The position numbers and the translations under genes were made by a program. Below the pieces are notes generated by a model, which was not told the origin of the DNA, did no database searches, and was given only the letters and a program-made list of their open reading frames with translations. From contig NZ_JAJTTE010000004.1 of assembly GCF_021343995.1 (NCBI RefSeq), forward strand, positions 1 to 64,000: 64,000 nucleotides of DNA, given 5' to 3'. This DNA is from Pseudonocardia terrae. Lineage in GTDB: Bacteria; Actinomycetota; Actinomycetes; Mycobacteriales; Pseudonocardiaceae. Below, piece by piece: positions 1 to 10,086 of this stretch. Position 1 is the stretch's first letter; each line of letters begins with the position of its first letter.

Positions 1-2
1 GC

Positions 3-74
3 CACGACCTCCGCACCCTGCTCGACCGGGTCGACCCGCCCGGAGCACGCCACACGCTCACTCCCGCGGCGTGA
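3..74 (+). CDS. C-terminal end of an unidentified protein (cut by window edge)
   Basis: An open frame enters from the left edge and stops at TGA 72-74. The last 23 residues read HDLRTLLDRVDPPGARHTLT then PAA. Most codons end in G or C, as in real genes of this genome. Too little is visible to name a family. The gene converges on modC, whose stop codon lies about 28 bases away. Confidence 0.35.
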   Translation, partial: HDLRTLLDRVDPPGARHTLTPAA

Positions 75-101
75 CCCCCGACGAACTAACGACCTCAACC
101 A

Positions 102-1205
102 CTAGCCCGCCGGGTGGATCTCCACCTCGGTCGCCTTGACCGTGAACCACAGCGGGCAGCCCGGCTCGACGGCCAGGTCGGCGACCGCGGCCGGCGTGAC
201 GTCCGCGGCGAGGCCGTCGAGCCACTCCGGCCCGCCGTCGCGCGGCGCCGCGCGCAGCCGGACGATGTCGCCGCGCGGCTCGATCGAGGCCAGCCGGACC
301 GGCAGCACGTTGCGGGGGCTGCCGTGCGGCTCGTCGGCGTACACCGCCACCGCCGAGGGCGGGAACACCGCGACCGCCGGGTCCCCGGTGCCGATCGGCT
401 CGCCGGCCTCGCCGTCCCGCCCCGCGATCACCGTGCCGTCGCTCGCGCGCAGCGCCCCCGCCTCGTGCACCCCGGGGATCAGGTCCAGGCCCGCGATCCG
501 GGCGGTGAAGGCGCTACGGGGCCGTCCGAGCACGTCGCGCGTGGGCCCCTGCTCCACGACCCGCCCCCGGCCGAGCACGACGACCCGGTCGGCGAGCACC
601 AGCGCGTCGAGCGCGGAGTGCGTGACCAGCACCGCGGTCTGCTTGCCGTCCCGGATCACCCGGCGCAGCAGCGAACGCATGGCGGGCGCGGCGTCGACGT
701 CGAGGGCGGCGAGCGGCTCGTCGAGCAGCAGCAGGTCCGGCTCCGGCGCGATCGCCCTGGCCAACGCGACCCGCTGCTGCTGACCGCCCGACAGCTGGGC
801 GGGCTTGCGGCCGGGCAGCCCGGGGACGTCGGGCAGCACGTCGGCGAGCAGGGCGCGCGCCCGTGCCTCGGCCTCGCGCTTCGGCACGCCCCGGGCCCGC
901 GGCCCGAAGGCGACGTTCGCCTCGGCCGTCATGTGCGGGAAGAGCAGCGCCTGCTGGGCGAGGAGCCCGACGCCGCGGCGGTGCGCCGGCACGAACACGC
1001 CGCCCTCGACGTCCGTCACGGTGTGGTCGCTCACCCGCACGTGGCCGGCGTCGGGCCGCAGCAGCCCGGACAGGATCCCCAGCAGCGTCGACTTGCCCGC
1101 ACCGTTGGGGCCGAGGACGGCGAGGACCTCGCCGGGCGCGGCCGCCATCGCGACGTGCAGCGAGAAGGACTCCCGGTCGAGCCGGACGTCGACGTCGAGG
1201 CTCAC
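102..1205 (-). CDS. modC: molybdate ABC transporter ATP-binding protein ModC
   Basis: This is the ATPase of the molybdate importer; it hydrolyses ATP at the inner face of the membrane to drive uptake through ModB. The 367 residues contain Walker A GPNGAGKS at about 32-39, the ABC signature LSGGQQQR near 138, and Walker B LLLLDEPLAALD near 158. A C-terminal TOBE (mop-like) domain follows from about residue 290, as in E. coli ModC, and is expected to bind oxyanion. It is the last gene of the regulator-modA-modB-modC operon; only 10 bases separate it from modB. The substrate is assigned from the ModA/ModB neighbours and nearby Mo-cofactor genes; tungstate or sulfate cannot be fully excluded. Confidence 0.9.
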   Translation of the reverse strand: MSLDVDVRLDRESFSLHVAMAAAPGEVLAVLGPNGAGKSTLLGILSGLLRPDAGHVRVSDHTVTDVEGGVFVPAHRRGVGLLAQQALLFPHMTAEANVAFGPRARGVPKREAEARARALLADVLPDVPGLPGRKPAQLSGGQQQRVALARAIAPEPDLLLLDEPLAALDVDAAPAMRSLLRRVIRDGKQTAVLVTHSALDALVLADRVVVLGRGRVVEQGPTRDVLGRPRSAFTARIAGLDLIPGVHEAGALRASDGTVIAGRDGEAGEPIGTGDPAVAVFPPSAVAVYADEPHGSPRNVLPVRLASIEPRGDIVRLRAAPRDGGPEWLDGLAADVTPAAVADLAVEPGCPLWFTVKATEVEIHPAG

Positions 1206-1215
1206 GCCGCCACCC

Positions 1216-2058
1216 TCATGTCAGCCCCTCCGTCCCGCGCGGCCGCCCCACGACGATCACGATGATCGCCACGACGACCAGCAGCAGCGACAGCGCGACG
1301 GCCCCCGAGGCGTCCGTCTCCCGCTCCAGGTAGACGAGCAGCGGCAGGGTCCGGGTGGTGCCCTGCAGGCTGCCGGCGAAGGCGATGGTGGCGCCGAACT
1401 CGCCCATGCACCGGGCGAAGGCCAGCACCGCACCCGACGCGAGACCGGGCAGGACCAGCGGGATCGTGACCCGCCGGAAGGCCAGCGCGGGCGAGGCGCC
1501 AAGCGTGGCCGCGACGGCCTCGTAGCGCCGGCCCGCGGTGCGCAGGGCGCCCTCCAGCGAGACGACGAGGAAGGGCAACGCCACGAAGGTCTGCGCCAGT
1601 ACGACCGCCGCGGTGGTGAAGGGGACGGTGATCCCGAAGGCCAGGTCCAGCCCCCGGCCGACCAGTCCGGTGCGGCCGAGCAGGAAGAGCAGGGCCAGCC
1701 CGCCGACGACCGGGGGCAGCACCAGCGGGAGCAGCACGACCGAGCGCAGCGTGCGCAGCCCCGGCAGCCGCCCGCGGGCGAGCACCACCGCGAGGGGGCC
1801 GCCCAGCAGGATGCAGAGCAGCGTCGAGACCGCGGCCGTCTCCAGGGAGAGGCGGAGAGCGTCGAGCGCGGCGTCGCTGAGCAGCAGCTCCGGCATCCGC
1901 GACCAGTCGGCCTTCCACAGCAGGCCCACGACCGGCAGCGCGATCAGCAGGAAGGCCAGGCCGGCGGGGATCCAGACGAACCACGGGAGCCCGACCGACT
2001 GTTCGTGCCGGTCGGGCTTCCGTGGGACCCGTGCCCGTGTGGCGGGGGGAGCCGTCAT
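1216..2058 (-). CDS. modB: molybdate ABC transporter permease ModB
   Basis: This is the membrane channel subunit of the molybdate ABC importer. The 280-residue product has a short charged N-terminus, then several hydrophobic helices (first about residues 28-48) and the BPD_transp_1 pattern, including an [11 protein letters not shown] segment near residue 222 that contacts the ATPase. Its length suits ModB. It starts 19 bases after the modA stop and ends 10 bases before modC, so the three genes are surely co-transcribed. Confidence 0.9.
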   Translation of the reverse strand: MTAPPATRARVPRKPDRHEQSVGLPWFVWIPAGLAFLLIALPVVGLLWKADWSRMPELLLSDAALDALRLSLETAAVSTLLCILLGGPLAVVLARGRLPGLRTLRSVVLLPLVLPPVVGGLALLFLLGRTGLVGRGLDLAFGITVPFTTAAVVLAQTFVALPFLVVSLEGALRTAGRRYEAVAATLGASPALAFRRVTIPLVLPGLASGAVLAFARCMGEFGATIAFAGSLQGTTRTLPLLVYLERETDASGAVALSLLLVVVAIIVIVVGRPRGTEGLT

Positions 2059-2077
2059 GCGGTGCTCACGACGGGAC

Positions 2078-2863
2078 TCACGCCGCCCCGAAGCCCTGGG
2101 CCTCGAGCGTCTTCTGGCCGGTCTCGCCGGTCACCAGCTCGACCCACTTCTGCGCGAGGTCGGCCTGCGGGGCGTTCTTCACGACGGCGATCGGGTAGTT
2201 GGTCTTCGCGGCGGAGGACTCCGGGAAGCTCACGCCCTGGACCTGGCCCTTGGCGGCGTTGACGTCGGTGACGTAGACGAGGCCGGCGTCGGCGTTGCCG
2301 GTGGAGACCTTGCTCAGCACGGACTTGACGTCGTTCTCCTCGCTGACCGGCTTCAGCGCGACGCCGGTGCTCTGCTCCACCTTGGTGGTGGCCGCCCCGC
2401 ACGGTACCTGCGGTGCGCAGACGACGGTCGTGACGTCCGGCTTCGCGAGGTCGCCGAAGGCGGCGATGCCCTTCGGGTTGCCCGGCGCGGTCGCGATCTG
2501 CAGGACGTTGGTGGCGAAGGTCGTCGGCGCCGCGGCCGTGAGGTTCGCGTCGGTGACCGTCTTCATGGTGGAGTCGCTGGCCGCGGCGAAGACGTCGGCC
2601 GGCGCCCCGTTGACGATCTGCTGGGCCAGGTCGGACGAGCCGCCGTAGCTCAGCTTGACGTCGACACCCGGGTTGTCGGTCTCGAACTGCTTCTCGAGCG
2701 CGGTGAACGACTCGGTCAGCGACGCCGCCGCGAACACCGTCAGCGTGCGTGCCTCGGGCGCCGCGGACGACCCGCCGGTGCTCGGGGCCTGCGACGGCGA
2801 GCTGCACGCCGCGGCGAGCACGACGGCCAGGCCGGCGACGCCGGCGGCCACGAGACGCTTCAT
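2078..2863 (-). CDS. modA: molybdate-binding lipoprotein ModA
   Basis: This is the extracytoplasmic receptor that captures molybdate for ModBC. The 261 residues begin with a lipoprotein signal, [20 protein letters not shown], whose lipobox cysteine is residue 20, followed by a Ser/Pro/Ala-rich linker. The mature part begins [14 protein letters not shown], the typical ModA start, and carries [12 protein letters not shown] around the oxyanion site. The ATG at 2863 is preferred over upstream in-frame codons because it has a GGAGG ribosome site and is followed directly by the signal peptide. Its ATG overlaps the TGA of the upstream regulator (ATGA), so translation is coupled. Confidence 0.92.
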   Translation of the reverse strand: MKRLVAAGVAGLAVVLAAACSSPSQAPSTGGSSAAPEARTLTVFAAASLTESFTALEKQFETDNPGVDVKLSYGGSSDLAQQIVNGAPADVFAAASDSTMKTVTDANLTAAAPTTFATNVLQIATAPGNPKGIAAFGDLAKPDVTTVVCAPQVPCGAATTKVEQSTGVALKPVSEENDVKSVLSKVSTGNADAGLVYVTDVNAAKGQVQGVSFPESSAAKTNYPIAVVKNAPQADLAQKWVELVTGETGQKTLEAQGFGAA

Positions 2864-3264
2864 GAACTTCCTCCGGGGATCTCCACCACGACGTTCGTGG
2901 ACTTGACGACGGCCACCGCCGGCGACCCGGGCTCCAGGCCGAGGTCGCGCACCGCCTCGCTGCTCATGAGCGAGACGACCCGGTGCGGCCCGCACTGCAT
3001 CTCGACCTGCGCCATCACGTGGTCCATCAGGACCCCGGTGACCAGTCCGACCATGCGGTTGCGGGCCGAACGCCGGGCGCCCGACGGGTCGGGCGGCGCG
3101 CTGGCCTGGTCGCGCGCGAACTCCGCGAGCACGGCGCCCTCGATGACCTTGCGGTTCGACGCGTCCGGGTGCGCCGGCAACGTGCCCGCGTCGACCCAGC
3201 GACGAACGGTGTCGTCGCTGACCCCGAGCAGGCGCGCAGCCTCGGCGATCCGGAATTGCGGCAC
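2860..3264 (-). CDS. HTH-TOBE molybdate-responsive regulator (ModE-like)
   Basis: A 134-residue protein with an excisionase/MerR-type helix-turn-helix in residues 1-45 ([20 protein letters not shown]) and a C-terminal molybdopterin-binding-like TOBE domain from about 65 to 130 ([20 protein letters not shown]). The arrangement suggests a molybdate sensor that controls the modABC genes it is joined to; it overlaps modA by four bases. The GTG start at 3264 lies seven bases after a TAGGAT box, so the transcript is probably leaderless. Sensing and target are inferred from domains and position. It is not orthologous to E. coli ModE, which has a winged-helix domain and two TOBE units. Confidence 0.8.
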   Translation of the reverse strand: MPQFRIAEAARLLGVSDDTVRRWVDAGTLPAHPDASNRKVIEGAVLAEFARDQASAPPDPSGARRSARNRMVGLVTGVLMDHVMAQVEMQCGPHRVVSLMSSEAVRDLGLEPGSPAVAVVKSTNVVVEIPGGSS

Positions 3265-3271
3265 GACGCGG

Positions 3272-3277
3272 ATCCTA
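3272..3277 (-). promoter_or_regulatory. -10 box of the HTH-TOBE regulator-modABC operon (leaderless)
   Basis: On the minus strand TAGGAT is followed after seven bases by the GTG start of the regulator, the spacing expected if transcription starts at the first codon. No convincing -35 box is visible. Confidence 0.4.
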
Positions 3278-3333
3278 TGTCCGCGTCTGCGCGGGTCGCC
3301 ACCAGGTCAGGGACGCAGGTCACGTCGGCCACG

Positions 3334-3363
3334 TTGTTTAATGCAGCTGCATTGTGGTGTCAT
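3334..3363 (+). promoter_or_regulatory. acyl-CoA dehydrogenase promoter with a 14-bp palindrome in the spacer
   Basis: TTGTTT (3334-3339) and TGTCAT (3358-3363) are 18 bases apart and could be -35 and -10 boxes; the GTG start follows after six bases. The perfect palindrome AATGCAGCTGCATT (3340-3353) fills the spacer, the classic place for a repressor to act. The regulator is unknown; no TetR-type gene lies beside it. Confidence 0.4.
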
Positions 3364-3369
3364 GCCCGC

Positions 3370-4572
<1,203 letters not shown>

Positions 4573-4608
4573 TCCGCCGGGCCCTCGGGATCCGGGTCCG
4601 GCGCGCAG

Positions 4609-4644
4609 TGTCCGGAGGGCGGGGTGATCCTCGCCTTCCGGACA
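4609..4644 (+). terminator. terminator after the acyl-CoA dehydrogenase
   Basis: TGTCCGGA (4609-4616) pairs with TCCGGACA (4637-4644), and pairing extends inward through GGGCG and CGCC. It is a strong hairpin just after the dehydrogenase stop codon and before moaA, without a clear U-tract. Confidence 0.6.
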
Positions 4645-4738
4645 GGCCGGCGGCGTCGTCGCGCCCCGCTCCTGCGGTCCGCGGCGGCGTCCGGGTCCGC
4701 ATCTGCGGAGCCCTCTGACCTGGCGTTTTGCGCCCTGG

Positions 4739-4765
4739 TTGAAGATCGCACCCGACGGCTACCCT
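4739..4765 (+). promoter_or_regulatory. candidate leaderless promoter of moaA
   Basis: TTGAAG (4739-4744) and TACCCT (4760-4765) are 15 bases apart. The GTG at 4773 lies where transcription would begin, so a leaderless moaA message is likely. No structure like the Moco riboswitch was recognised upstream. Confidence 0.35.
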
Positions 4766-4772
4766 CGTGTTC

Positions 4773-5834
4773 GTGACGGCAACCGAACTGGGTCTCCCCG
4801 CCCTGCGGGGAACCGCGAAGCGGGACCCGGGCCGCCCCGACGACAGCCGCCTGATCGACGGGTTCGGCCGGGTCGCCACCGATCTGCGCATCTCGCTGAC
4901 GGACCGGTGCAACCTCCGCTGCACCTACTGCATGCCCGCCGAGGGCCTCGACTGGATGCCGCGCGAGGAACAGCTGACGGACGACGAGCTGGTCCGGCTG
5001 GTCACCATCGCCGTCCGCGACCTCGGCATCCACGAGCTCCGCTTCACCGGCGGCGAGCCGCTGCTGCGCAAGGGCCTCGAGGAGGTCATCGCCGCCTCGG
5101 CCGCCCTCGAGCCGCGGCCCGACATCTCGCTGACCACCAACGGCATCGGGCTGGCCCGCCGGGCGGAGGCACTGGCCGCTGCCGGCGTCAACCGGCTCAA
5201 CGTCTCGATGGACACGCTGCGCCCCGAGCGCTTCGCCACCATCACCCGTCGCGACCGCCTGTCCGACGTCCTCGCCGGGCTCGCCGCAGCCCGCGCGGCC
5301 GGCCTGGAGCCCGTCAAGATCAACAGCGTGCTGCTGCGCGGCGTGAACGACGACGAGGCCACGGACCTGCTGGCCTTCGCCGTCGAGAACGGCTACGAGC
5401 TGCGCTTCATCGAGCAGATGCCGCTCGACGCGCAGCACGGCTGGCAGCGCGCGGAGATGATCACCGCGGGCGAGATCATGGAGAAGCTGTCCACGCGCTT
5501 CGTCCTCACGCCCGACGGCGAGGAGCGCGGCGGCGCCCCCGCCGAGCGCTACCTGGTCGACGGCGGCCCGGCCCGGGTCGGCGTGATCGCGTCGGTGACC
5601 CGGCCCTTCTGCGGCGCCTGCGACCGCACCCGGCTGACCGCCGACGGCCAGGTCCGCTCCTGCCTGTTCGCCCGCACCGAGACCGACCTCCGTGCCCTGG
5701 TGCGGGGCGGCGCGAGCGACACGGAGATCGCCGACACCTGGCGCTACGCGATGTGGGGCAAGCTCGCCGGGCACGGCATCGACGATCCCGGGTTCCTGCA
5801 GCCCGACCGCCCGATGAGCGCCATCGGCGGGTGA
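4773..5834 (+). CDS. moaA: GTP 3',8-cyclase MoaA
   Basis: This radical SAM enzyme starts molybdenum cofactor synthesis by converting GTP to 3',8-cyclo-7,8-dihydro-GTP, which MoaC turns into cPMP. The radical SAM cluster motif is CNLRCTYC about 45 residues in, followed by RFTGGEPLLR. The second, substrate-binding cluster is formed by FCGACDRTRL and the later RSC near residue 290. The protein ends in GG, which in MoaA reaches the active site. The GTG at 4773 is chosen from the leaderless promoter; a GTG at 4767 is possible. moaD follows after five bases. No moaC is visible in the window. Confidence 0.95.
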   Translation: MTATELGLPALRGTAKRDPGRPDDSRLIDGFGRVATDLRISLTDRCNLRCTYCMPAEGLDWMPREEQLTDDELVRLVTIAVRDLGIHELRFTGGEPLLRKGLEEVIAASAALEPRPDISLTTNGIGLARRAEALAAAGVNRLNVSMDTLRPERFATITRRDRLSDVLAGLAAARAAGLEPVKINSVLLRGVNDDEATDLLAFAVENGYELRFIEQMPLDAQHGWQRAEMITAGEIMEKLSTRFVLTPDGEERGGAPAERYLVDGGPARVGVIASVTRPFCGACDRTRLTADGQVRSCLFARTETDLRALVRGGASDTEIADTWRYAMWGKLAGHGIDDPGFLQPDRPMSAIGG

Positions 5835-5839
5835 GGAGA

Positions 5840-6121
5840 ATGAGTCCGGTGACCACCACCACCGCCCTGCGGACCGTGACCGTTCGGTACTTCGCGGCCG
5901 CGAAGTCGGCCGCCGGCCTGGACGCCGAGGCCGTCGAGGTGCCGGCCGGGGCGACCGTCGCGGCGCTCGCCGAGGACCTGGCCGAGCGGCACGGGGCCGA
6001 GTTCGCGCGGGTGCTCGCGCGCTGCTCCTACCTCGTCGACGAGGTCGCCGTCCGCGACCCGCAGCGGGTGCTGCCCGACGCCGCCGTCGTCGACGTGCTG
6101 CCGCCCTTCGCCGGCGGCTGA
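5840..6121 (+). CDS. moaD: molybdopterin synthase small subunit MoaD
   Basis: A 93-residue ubiquitin-fold protein that carries the thiocarboxylate sulfur used by MoaE to turn cPMP into molybdopterin. The beginning VTVRYFAAAKSAAG and the ending LPPFAGG are typical; the terminal Gly-Gly is the site adenylated by the activating enzyme. The ATG at 5840 has a GAGGAG site just before it. It is co-transcribed with moaA. The partner subunit MoaE is not in the window. Confidence 0.93.
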   Translation: MSPVTTTTALRTVTVRYFAAAKSAAGLDAEAVEVPAGATVAALAEDLAERHGAEFARVLARCSYLVDEVAVRDPQRVLPDAAVVDVLPPFAGG

Positions 6122-6154
6122 GGGCCGTACGCCGCGCGGCTGGCCCACTCCGCC

Positions 6155-6232
6155 GACGCCGGACCCGCGCTCACCGCGCCGACGCCGGACCCGCGCTCAC
6201 CGCGACGACGCCTGGCCCGCGCTCACCGCGAC
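6155..6232. repeat. 26-bp tandem repeat, three copies
   Basis: Units beginning GACGCC start at 6155, 6181 and 6207 and read on as GGACCCGCGCTCACCGCG with few changes. The array fills the gap between the convergent moaD and FUSC genes, and its last unit includes the FUSC stop codon. Confidence 0.75.
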
Positions 6233-8850
6233 GAACCGCGGGGGACCTCCGCGGCCCCTGCCCGGCTCGTCGGCCGGTGGCGCGCCGGCTCCGGCAGGCG
6301 CAAAGGTGCGCGCCGGGCGGACGGCTCGGTCGGGACGGCCTCGGCCGTCTCGCCCGTCGGGGCCGTCCCGTCCGGGATCTGCACGTCGCGGACGGAGGCG
6401 CGGTCGCGCAGCCGCACCCACTCGGCCACGGGGACCGCGTCCGCCACCAACGGGGTGCAGATGAGCAGGTGCATGCCGGGTCCCGCGGCCTGCAGCCGGT
6501 AGCTGCCGTCCGGGGCGGTCCGCGTGCGGTCCTGCTGCGCGCCCCGGACGTCGGCCAGTGTGAGTACCGCCTGCACCGGCTCCGTGTCGGCGCCGCGGAC
6601 CCGGCCGTACAGCGCCGGCACGGGGCCGCCGGAGGTGCGCCGGGCGGGTGCCGCGGCGTCGCCGAGCGAGACCAGCGCGTCGTGCAGGTGCCCCAGCTCG
6701 TGCACCACGCCCCGCACCCCGGGGTCGGACACGTCGACGGCGGAGAGCAGCTCGGTGGTGGCCGCGGAGCGGTCCGGGTCGATCTCCGGCCCGTCGGCCC
6801 GGAGCGCGTCGACCAGGTCCACGGTCCGCTCGACGACATGGGTCAGCACCGGACGGACCTCCGCGTCGAGCCGGGCCCCGCCCTCCCCTGCCAGGCGCAC
6901 CAGGCGCCGCGCGTGGTGTGCGAGCGAGGTGTAGAGCATGAGGCGCCGGCCGCGCTCGCCGTTGCGCAGGAAGGGCGCCGGCCGCAGCAGCGTGGCGTTG
7001 AGGAGCAGGAGCTGGTGCAGCCGGGCGTCGAGGGCACGGGAGGCCCCGGCCAGATCGTCGCCGGCCGTGCCGGCCGCGGCGGGATCGCGCAGGATACGCA
7101 CGAGGTCCTCGAGCAGGGTGCGGAGCTGGCCGAGCAACGCCCGCCGGGCCGCCGTCGCGACCACCGCCGTGCGCAGCGGCAGCACGAACGCGGCCACCGC
7201 CACGCCGATCGCACCCCCGACCGCGGTCTCGGCCAGCCGGAGCAGCATCAGCTCCGGGGTGAACGTGCCGATCATGGCGTAGAGCTCGCCGAGCAGCAGC
7301 GTGATGAAGAAGGTCATCAGCGCGTAGGAGACCCGCATCAGGTAGAACGCGGCGAAGATCGACACCAGGACGATCGGCAGCGCCACCGCCGGGCTGTGTC
7401 CGGTCACGGCGACCAGCGGGATCGCGCCGAGCAGGCCGAGCATCGTGCCGAGCACGCGGTTGACGGCCTTGAAGATCGTCTGCCCGGCCGTCGCCGTCCC
7501 CGTGAACGCGATGAACGCGGCGAGGACCGCCCAGTAGTAGCGCTGACCGGAGATCGCGTCCCCGGCCGCGATCGCCAGCCCGGTCGCGACGGCGACCTGC
7601 ACGGCCTGCCGGGTGGTCAGGGAGAGCCGGGTCCACCAGGCACCCGTGCGCTCCTCGAGCATCTCCGCGATCGTGCCGGCCGACCCGGGCATGTTCCCCG
7701 CGAAGAGCTGCACGGCCGGCACGAACCCGGACTCCGAGTAGTCCTGCTCGCGGGCCGGGTGCGCGGTGTGCCGGTGCCGGTGTCCCTCGACCAACCCCTG
7801 GGCCGCGGCGGCGAACCGGCGGACGACCTGGGCGGCCGTGGGCGGCGCGTGCTCGTCGGACCCCGAGGGACGGGGCACGGCGACCGGCAGCGGACGGTCC
7901 GCGCCGGCGGCCACGGCGTCGAGCGCGCGGGCCCGGCCCTCCACCTCGGCCCACGACCCGGTGCGCAGCCCGTCGAGCACCGCGACGACGCCGGTGCGCA
8001 CGTCGGACGGCAGCCACGCCGCGCAGGCCGCGAGCAGCCGGACGGAGTCGGCGAGGGCACGGGCCGCGAGCTCGTCGTCGATCAGGGCGTGCCGGACTGC
8101 CCGCGCGGTCGCGTCGTCGACGACCGCACCCGGCGTGCCGAGCTGCCCGTCGATGATCAGCGCCGACTCGTTGACCTGCACCAGCTTGCTCTCCAGCCGT
8201 GCGACCAGGTCGCCGGAGCGGTCGCCGTCGGGATCGGCGAGCAGCGCCGCCGCGGCGTCGGCCACCCCCCGCACCCGCCCGTCGAACCCGCGGACCATGC
8301 GGGCCAGCACCACGCCGTTGCGCACCGGCCACACGACCAGCGACAGCAGCAGCGACCAGGCGGTGGCGACCGCGACGGCCAGCACGATCACCGGGAGCTG
8401 CTGGGGCTTCAGCATCAGGAAGAGGGCGAAGAAGTAGCCCATGAAGGCGACCATGCCGCCGTTGAACCACCGCGGCCCGAACCGGCGGACCGCCACGGCC
8501 GCGAACATGACCAGGACGAACACGACCAGTGACAGCACTCGCCAGTGGTCCACGGCGAGCGCGACCCCCATCCCCGCGAAGAGGAACAGGGGCAGGCAGA
8601 GCAGGGTGACCGCGCGGCCGCCGCGCGTGGGGTCGGCGACGCCGAACGACGCCATCATCGTGAGGACGGCCCCGATCATCATCGGGACCATGGCGGGGAT
8701 GCCGAGGGCCGAGGCGACCAGGTACTCGATGCCGAGCGCCGCCCCGACGCCGAAGGCCGCGCGGGCCGCGGAGGTGAGCCGGTTCAGTCCGGGGTCGGAG
8801 GCCGCCAGCCGGTCCCACCGGTCCGCGCGCCGCCCGCCTCGCGCCACCAC
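6223..8850 (-). CDS. FUSC-family membrane protein with a C-terminal beta-sandwich domain
   Basis: An 875-residue membrane protein of the FUSC/aromatic-acid-exporter type, likely an efflux transporter. It has two hydrophobic blocks, about residues 25-150 and 402-570, each followed by a long cytoplasmic helical stretch, the usual two-fold FUSC plan. The C-terminal region near 740-825 contains PDGSYRLQAAGPGMHLL, which resembles a carboxypeptidase-regulatory-like (CarboxypepD_reg) fold; this is not usual for FUSC proteins. The GTG at 8850 has an AAGGAG site eight bases upstream. It stands alone, in convergence with moaD. Substrate unknown. Confidence 0.8.
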   Translation of the reverse strand: MVARGGRRADRWDRLAASDPGLNRLTSAARAAFGVGAALGIEYLVASALGIPAMVPMMIGAVLTMMASFGVADPTRGGRAVTLLCLPLFLFAGMGVALAVDHWRVLSLVVFVLVMFAAVAVRRFGPRWFNGGMVAFMGYFFALFLMLKPQQLPVIVLAVAVATAWSLLLSLVVWPVRNGVVLARMVRGFDGRVRGVADAAAALLADPDGDRSGDLVARLESKLVQVNESALIIDGQLGTPGAVVDDATARAVRHALIDDELAARALADSVRLLAACAAWLPSDVRTGVVAVLDGLRTGSWAEVEGRARALDAVAAGADRPLPVAVPRPSGSDEHAPPTAAQVVRRFAAAAQGLVEGHRHRHTAHPAREQDYSESGFVPAVQLFAGNMPGSAGTIAEMLEERTGAWWTRLSLTTRQAVQVAVATGLAIAAGDAISGQRYYWAVLAAFIAFTGTATAGQTIFKAVNRVLGTMLGLLGAIPLVAVTGHSPAVALPIVLVSIFAAFYLMRVSYALMTFFITLLLGELYAMIGTFTPELMLLRLAETAVGGAIGVAVAAFVLPLRTAVVATAARRALLGQLRTLLEDLVRILRDPAAAGTAGDDLAGASRALDARLHQLLLLNATLLRPAPFLRNGERGRRLMLYTSLAHHARRLVRLAGEGGARLDAEVRPVLTHVVERTVDLVDALRADGPEIDPDRSAATTELLSAVDVSDPGVRGVVHELGHLHDALVSLGDAAAPARRTSGGPVPALYGRVRGADTEPVQAVLTLADVRGAQQDRTRTAPDGSYRLQAAGPGMHLLICTPLVADAVPVAEWVRLRDRASVRDVQIPDGTAPTGETAEAVPTEPSARRAPLRLPEPARHRPTSRAGAAEVPRGSSR

Positions 8851-9041
8851 TCGCGCTCCTTCCCGCCCGCGGGCACACGTCCGCCCCCGGAGCCGATTGG
8901 TTGTTATTGCTAATCGTAACCGCTCGGCGGGGTTCCCTCCCCGTTCTCGGCCGTGATGTTTTCCTCCGGCCCGGCGCGCCGGCCCCGGAACCGCTGGTCA
9001 GCGCCCGCTGACCCCCGGGTCACGGCCCGCTCGTCGGTGAT

Positions 9042-10070
9042 CTATGCCGTGGGCTCCCCGGCCCCGGTGACGCTGCGGTAGGAGGGCCACGAGCCGCCCT
9101 TCGTGGTCACCGGGGTGGCGGCCAGCACCGCGTGCACCACGGCACGGGTGACGACGTCGGCCGCCGCCGCGTGCAGCGCGAACAGGCCCTCCGGCCCCGG
9201 CGCCGGGCGGTCCCCCGTGGCCAGGGCGAAGATCGCGTCGCCGTCCATCGCGGTGTGCACGGGGTCGAGGGAGCGGGCGTAGCCGTCGTGTGCGACCGTC
9301 GCGAGGCGCCCGCACCCCGCCTTGTCCAGCGTCGCGTCGGTGGCGACCACCGCGAGCGAGGTCGCCGTGCCCGCGCTGAGGGTGCGCCGCCCGCGAAACA
9401 CCGCCGCCAGCTCCTCGGCGACCTCCGGCGCGACGTCGGCCTCGGGGAACTCGCCGGGCAGTCCGTGCCGCGCCCCCAGCAGGGTGCCGGTGGGGCCGTG
9501 CACGGCCGAGCCCGCCGCGTTGACCGCGACGAGCGCGGCGACGGTGGTGCCGTCGGCGAGGACCGCGCTGGCGGTGCCGATCCCGCCCTTCAGGCCCCCG
9601 GCCGTCGCGCCGGTGCCCGCGCCGACCACCCCCTGCAGGACGGGGCCCGAGGTGGCCGCGTCGTAGGCGGCCGCCCCGGTCTCCGCGGTCGGGCGCGCGG
9701 TGAACCGGCCGCCGCGCCCGAGGTCGAACAGCACCGCGGCCGGCACGATCGGGACGACGCCGCCGGGCACGGGGAAGCCCTCCCCCGCCGCCTCGAGCCG
9801 GTCCATCACCCCCTGGGCGGCGGCCAGCCCGTACGCACTGCCGCCCGACAGCACGACCGCGTGCACCCGCTGCACGGAGTTGCCGGGGGCGAGCAGGTCC
9901 GTCTCCCGCGTGCCGGGCGCCGCGCCGCGGACGTCCGCCCCGGCCGTCGCGCCCCCGGGCGGGCAGAGCACCACGGTGGTGCCGCTCAGCGCGTCCTTCC
10001 CGGTCAGCGCCGCATGTCCCACCCGGAGCCCGGGGATGTCGATGATCGCGTTGTGCGGACCGGCGTGCAT
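9042..10070 (-). CDS. P1-family peptidase / DmpA-NylC-like N-terminal nucleophile hydrolase
   Basis: A 342-residue hydrolase of the peptidase S58 (DmpA, BapA, NylC) family. These are self-cleaving enzymes that act on N-terminal residues, beta-peptides or nylon oligomers. Family signatures are IPGLRVGHA at the start, GGSAYGLAAAQGV near 76, GGLKGGIGTAS near 158 and LVAVNAAGS near 180. The expected cleavage site is in GTATSLAVVATDA near residue 237: the nucleophilic Thr is present, but the preceding Asn usual in NylC-type proteins is Ala. The ATG at 10070 gives the canonical start. Substrate unknown. Confidence 0.85.
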   Translation of the reverse strand: MHAGPHNAIIDIPGLRVGHAALTGKDALSGTTVVLCPPGGATAGADVRGAAPGTRETDLLAPGNSVQRVHAVVLSGGSAYGLAAAQGVMDRLEAAGEGFPVPGGVVPIVPAAVLFDLGRGGRFTARPTAETGAAAYDAATSGPVLQGVVGAGTGATAGGLKGGIGTASAVLADGTTVAALVAVNAAGSAVHGPTGTLLGARHGLPGEFPEADVAPEVAEELAAVFRGRRTLSAGTATSLAVVATDATLDKAGCGRLATVAHDGYARSLDPVHTAMDGDAIFALATGDRPAPGPEGLFALHAAAADVVTRAVVHAVLAATPVTTKGGSWPSYRSVTGAGEPTA

Positions 10071-10086
10071 GCCCCGATCCTCGCAC

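Noticed and set aside
4573..4772. Moco riboswitch before moaA
   Set aside because: The only strong structure is a terminator of the previous gene, and the moaA message is probably leaderless.
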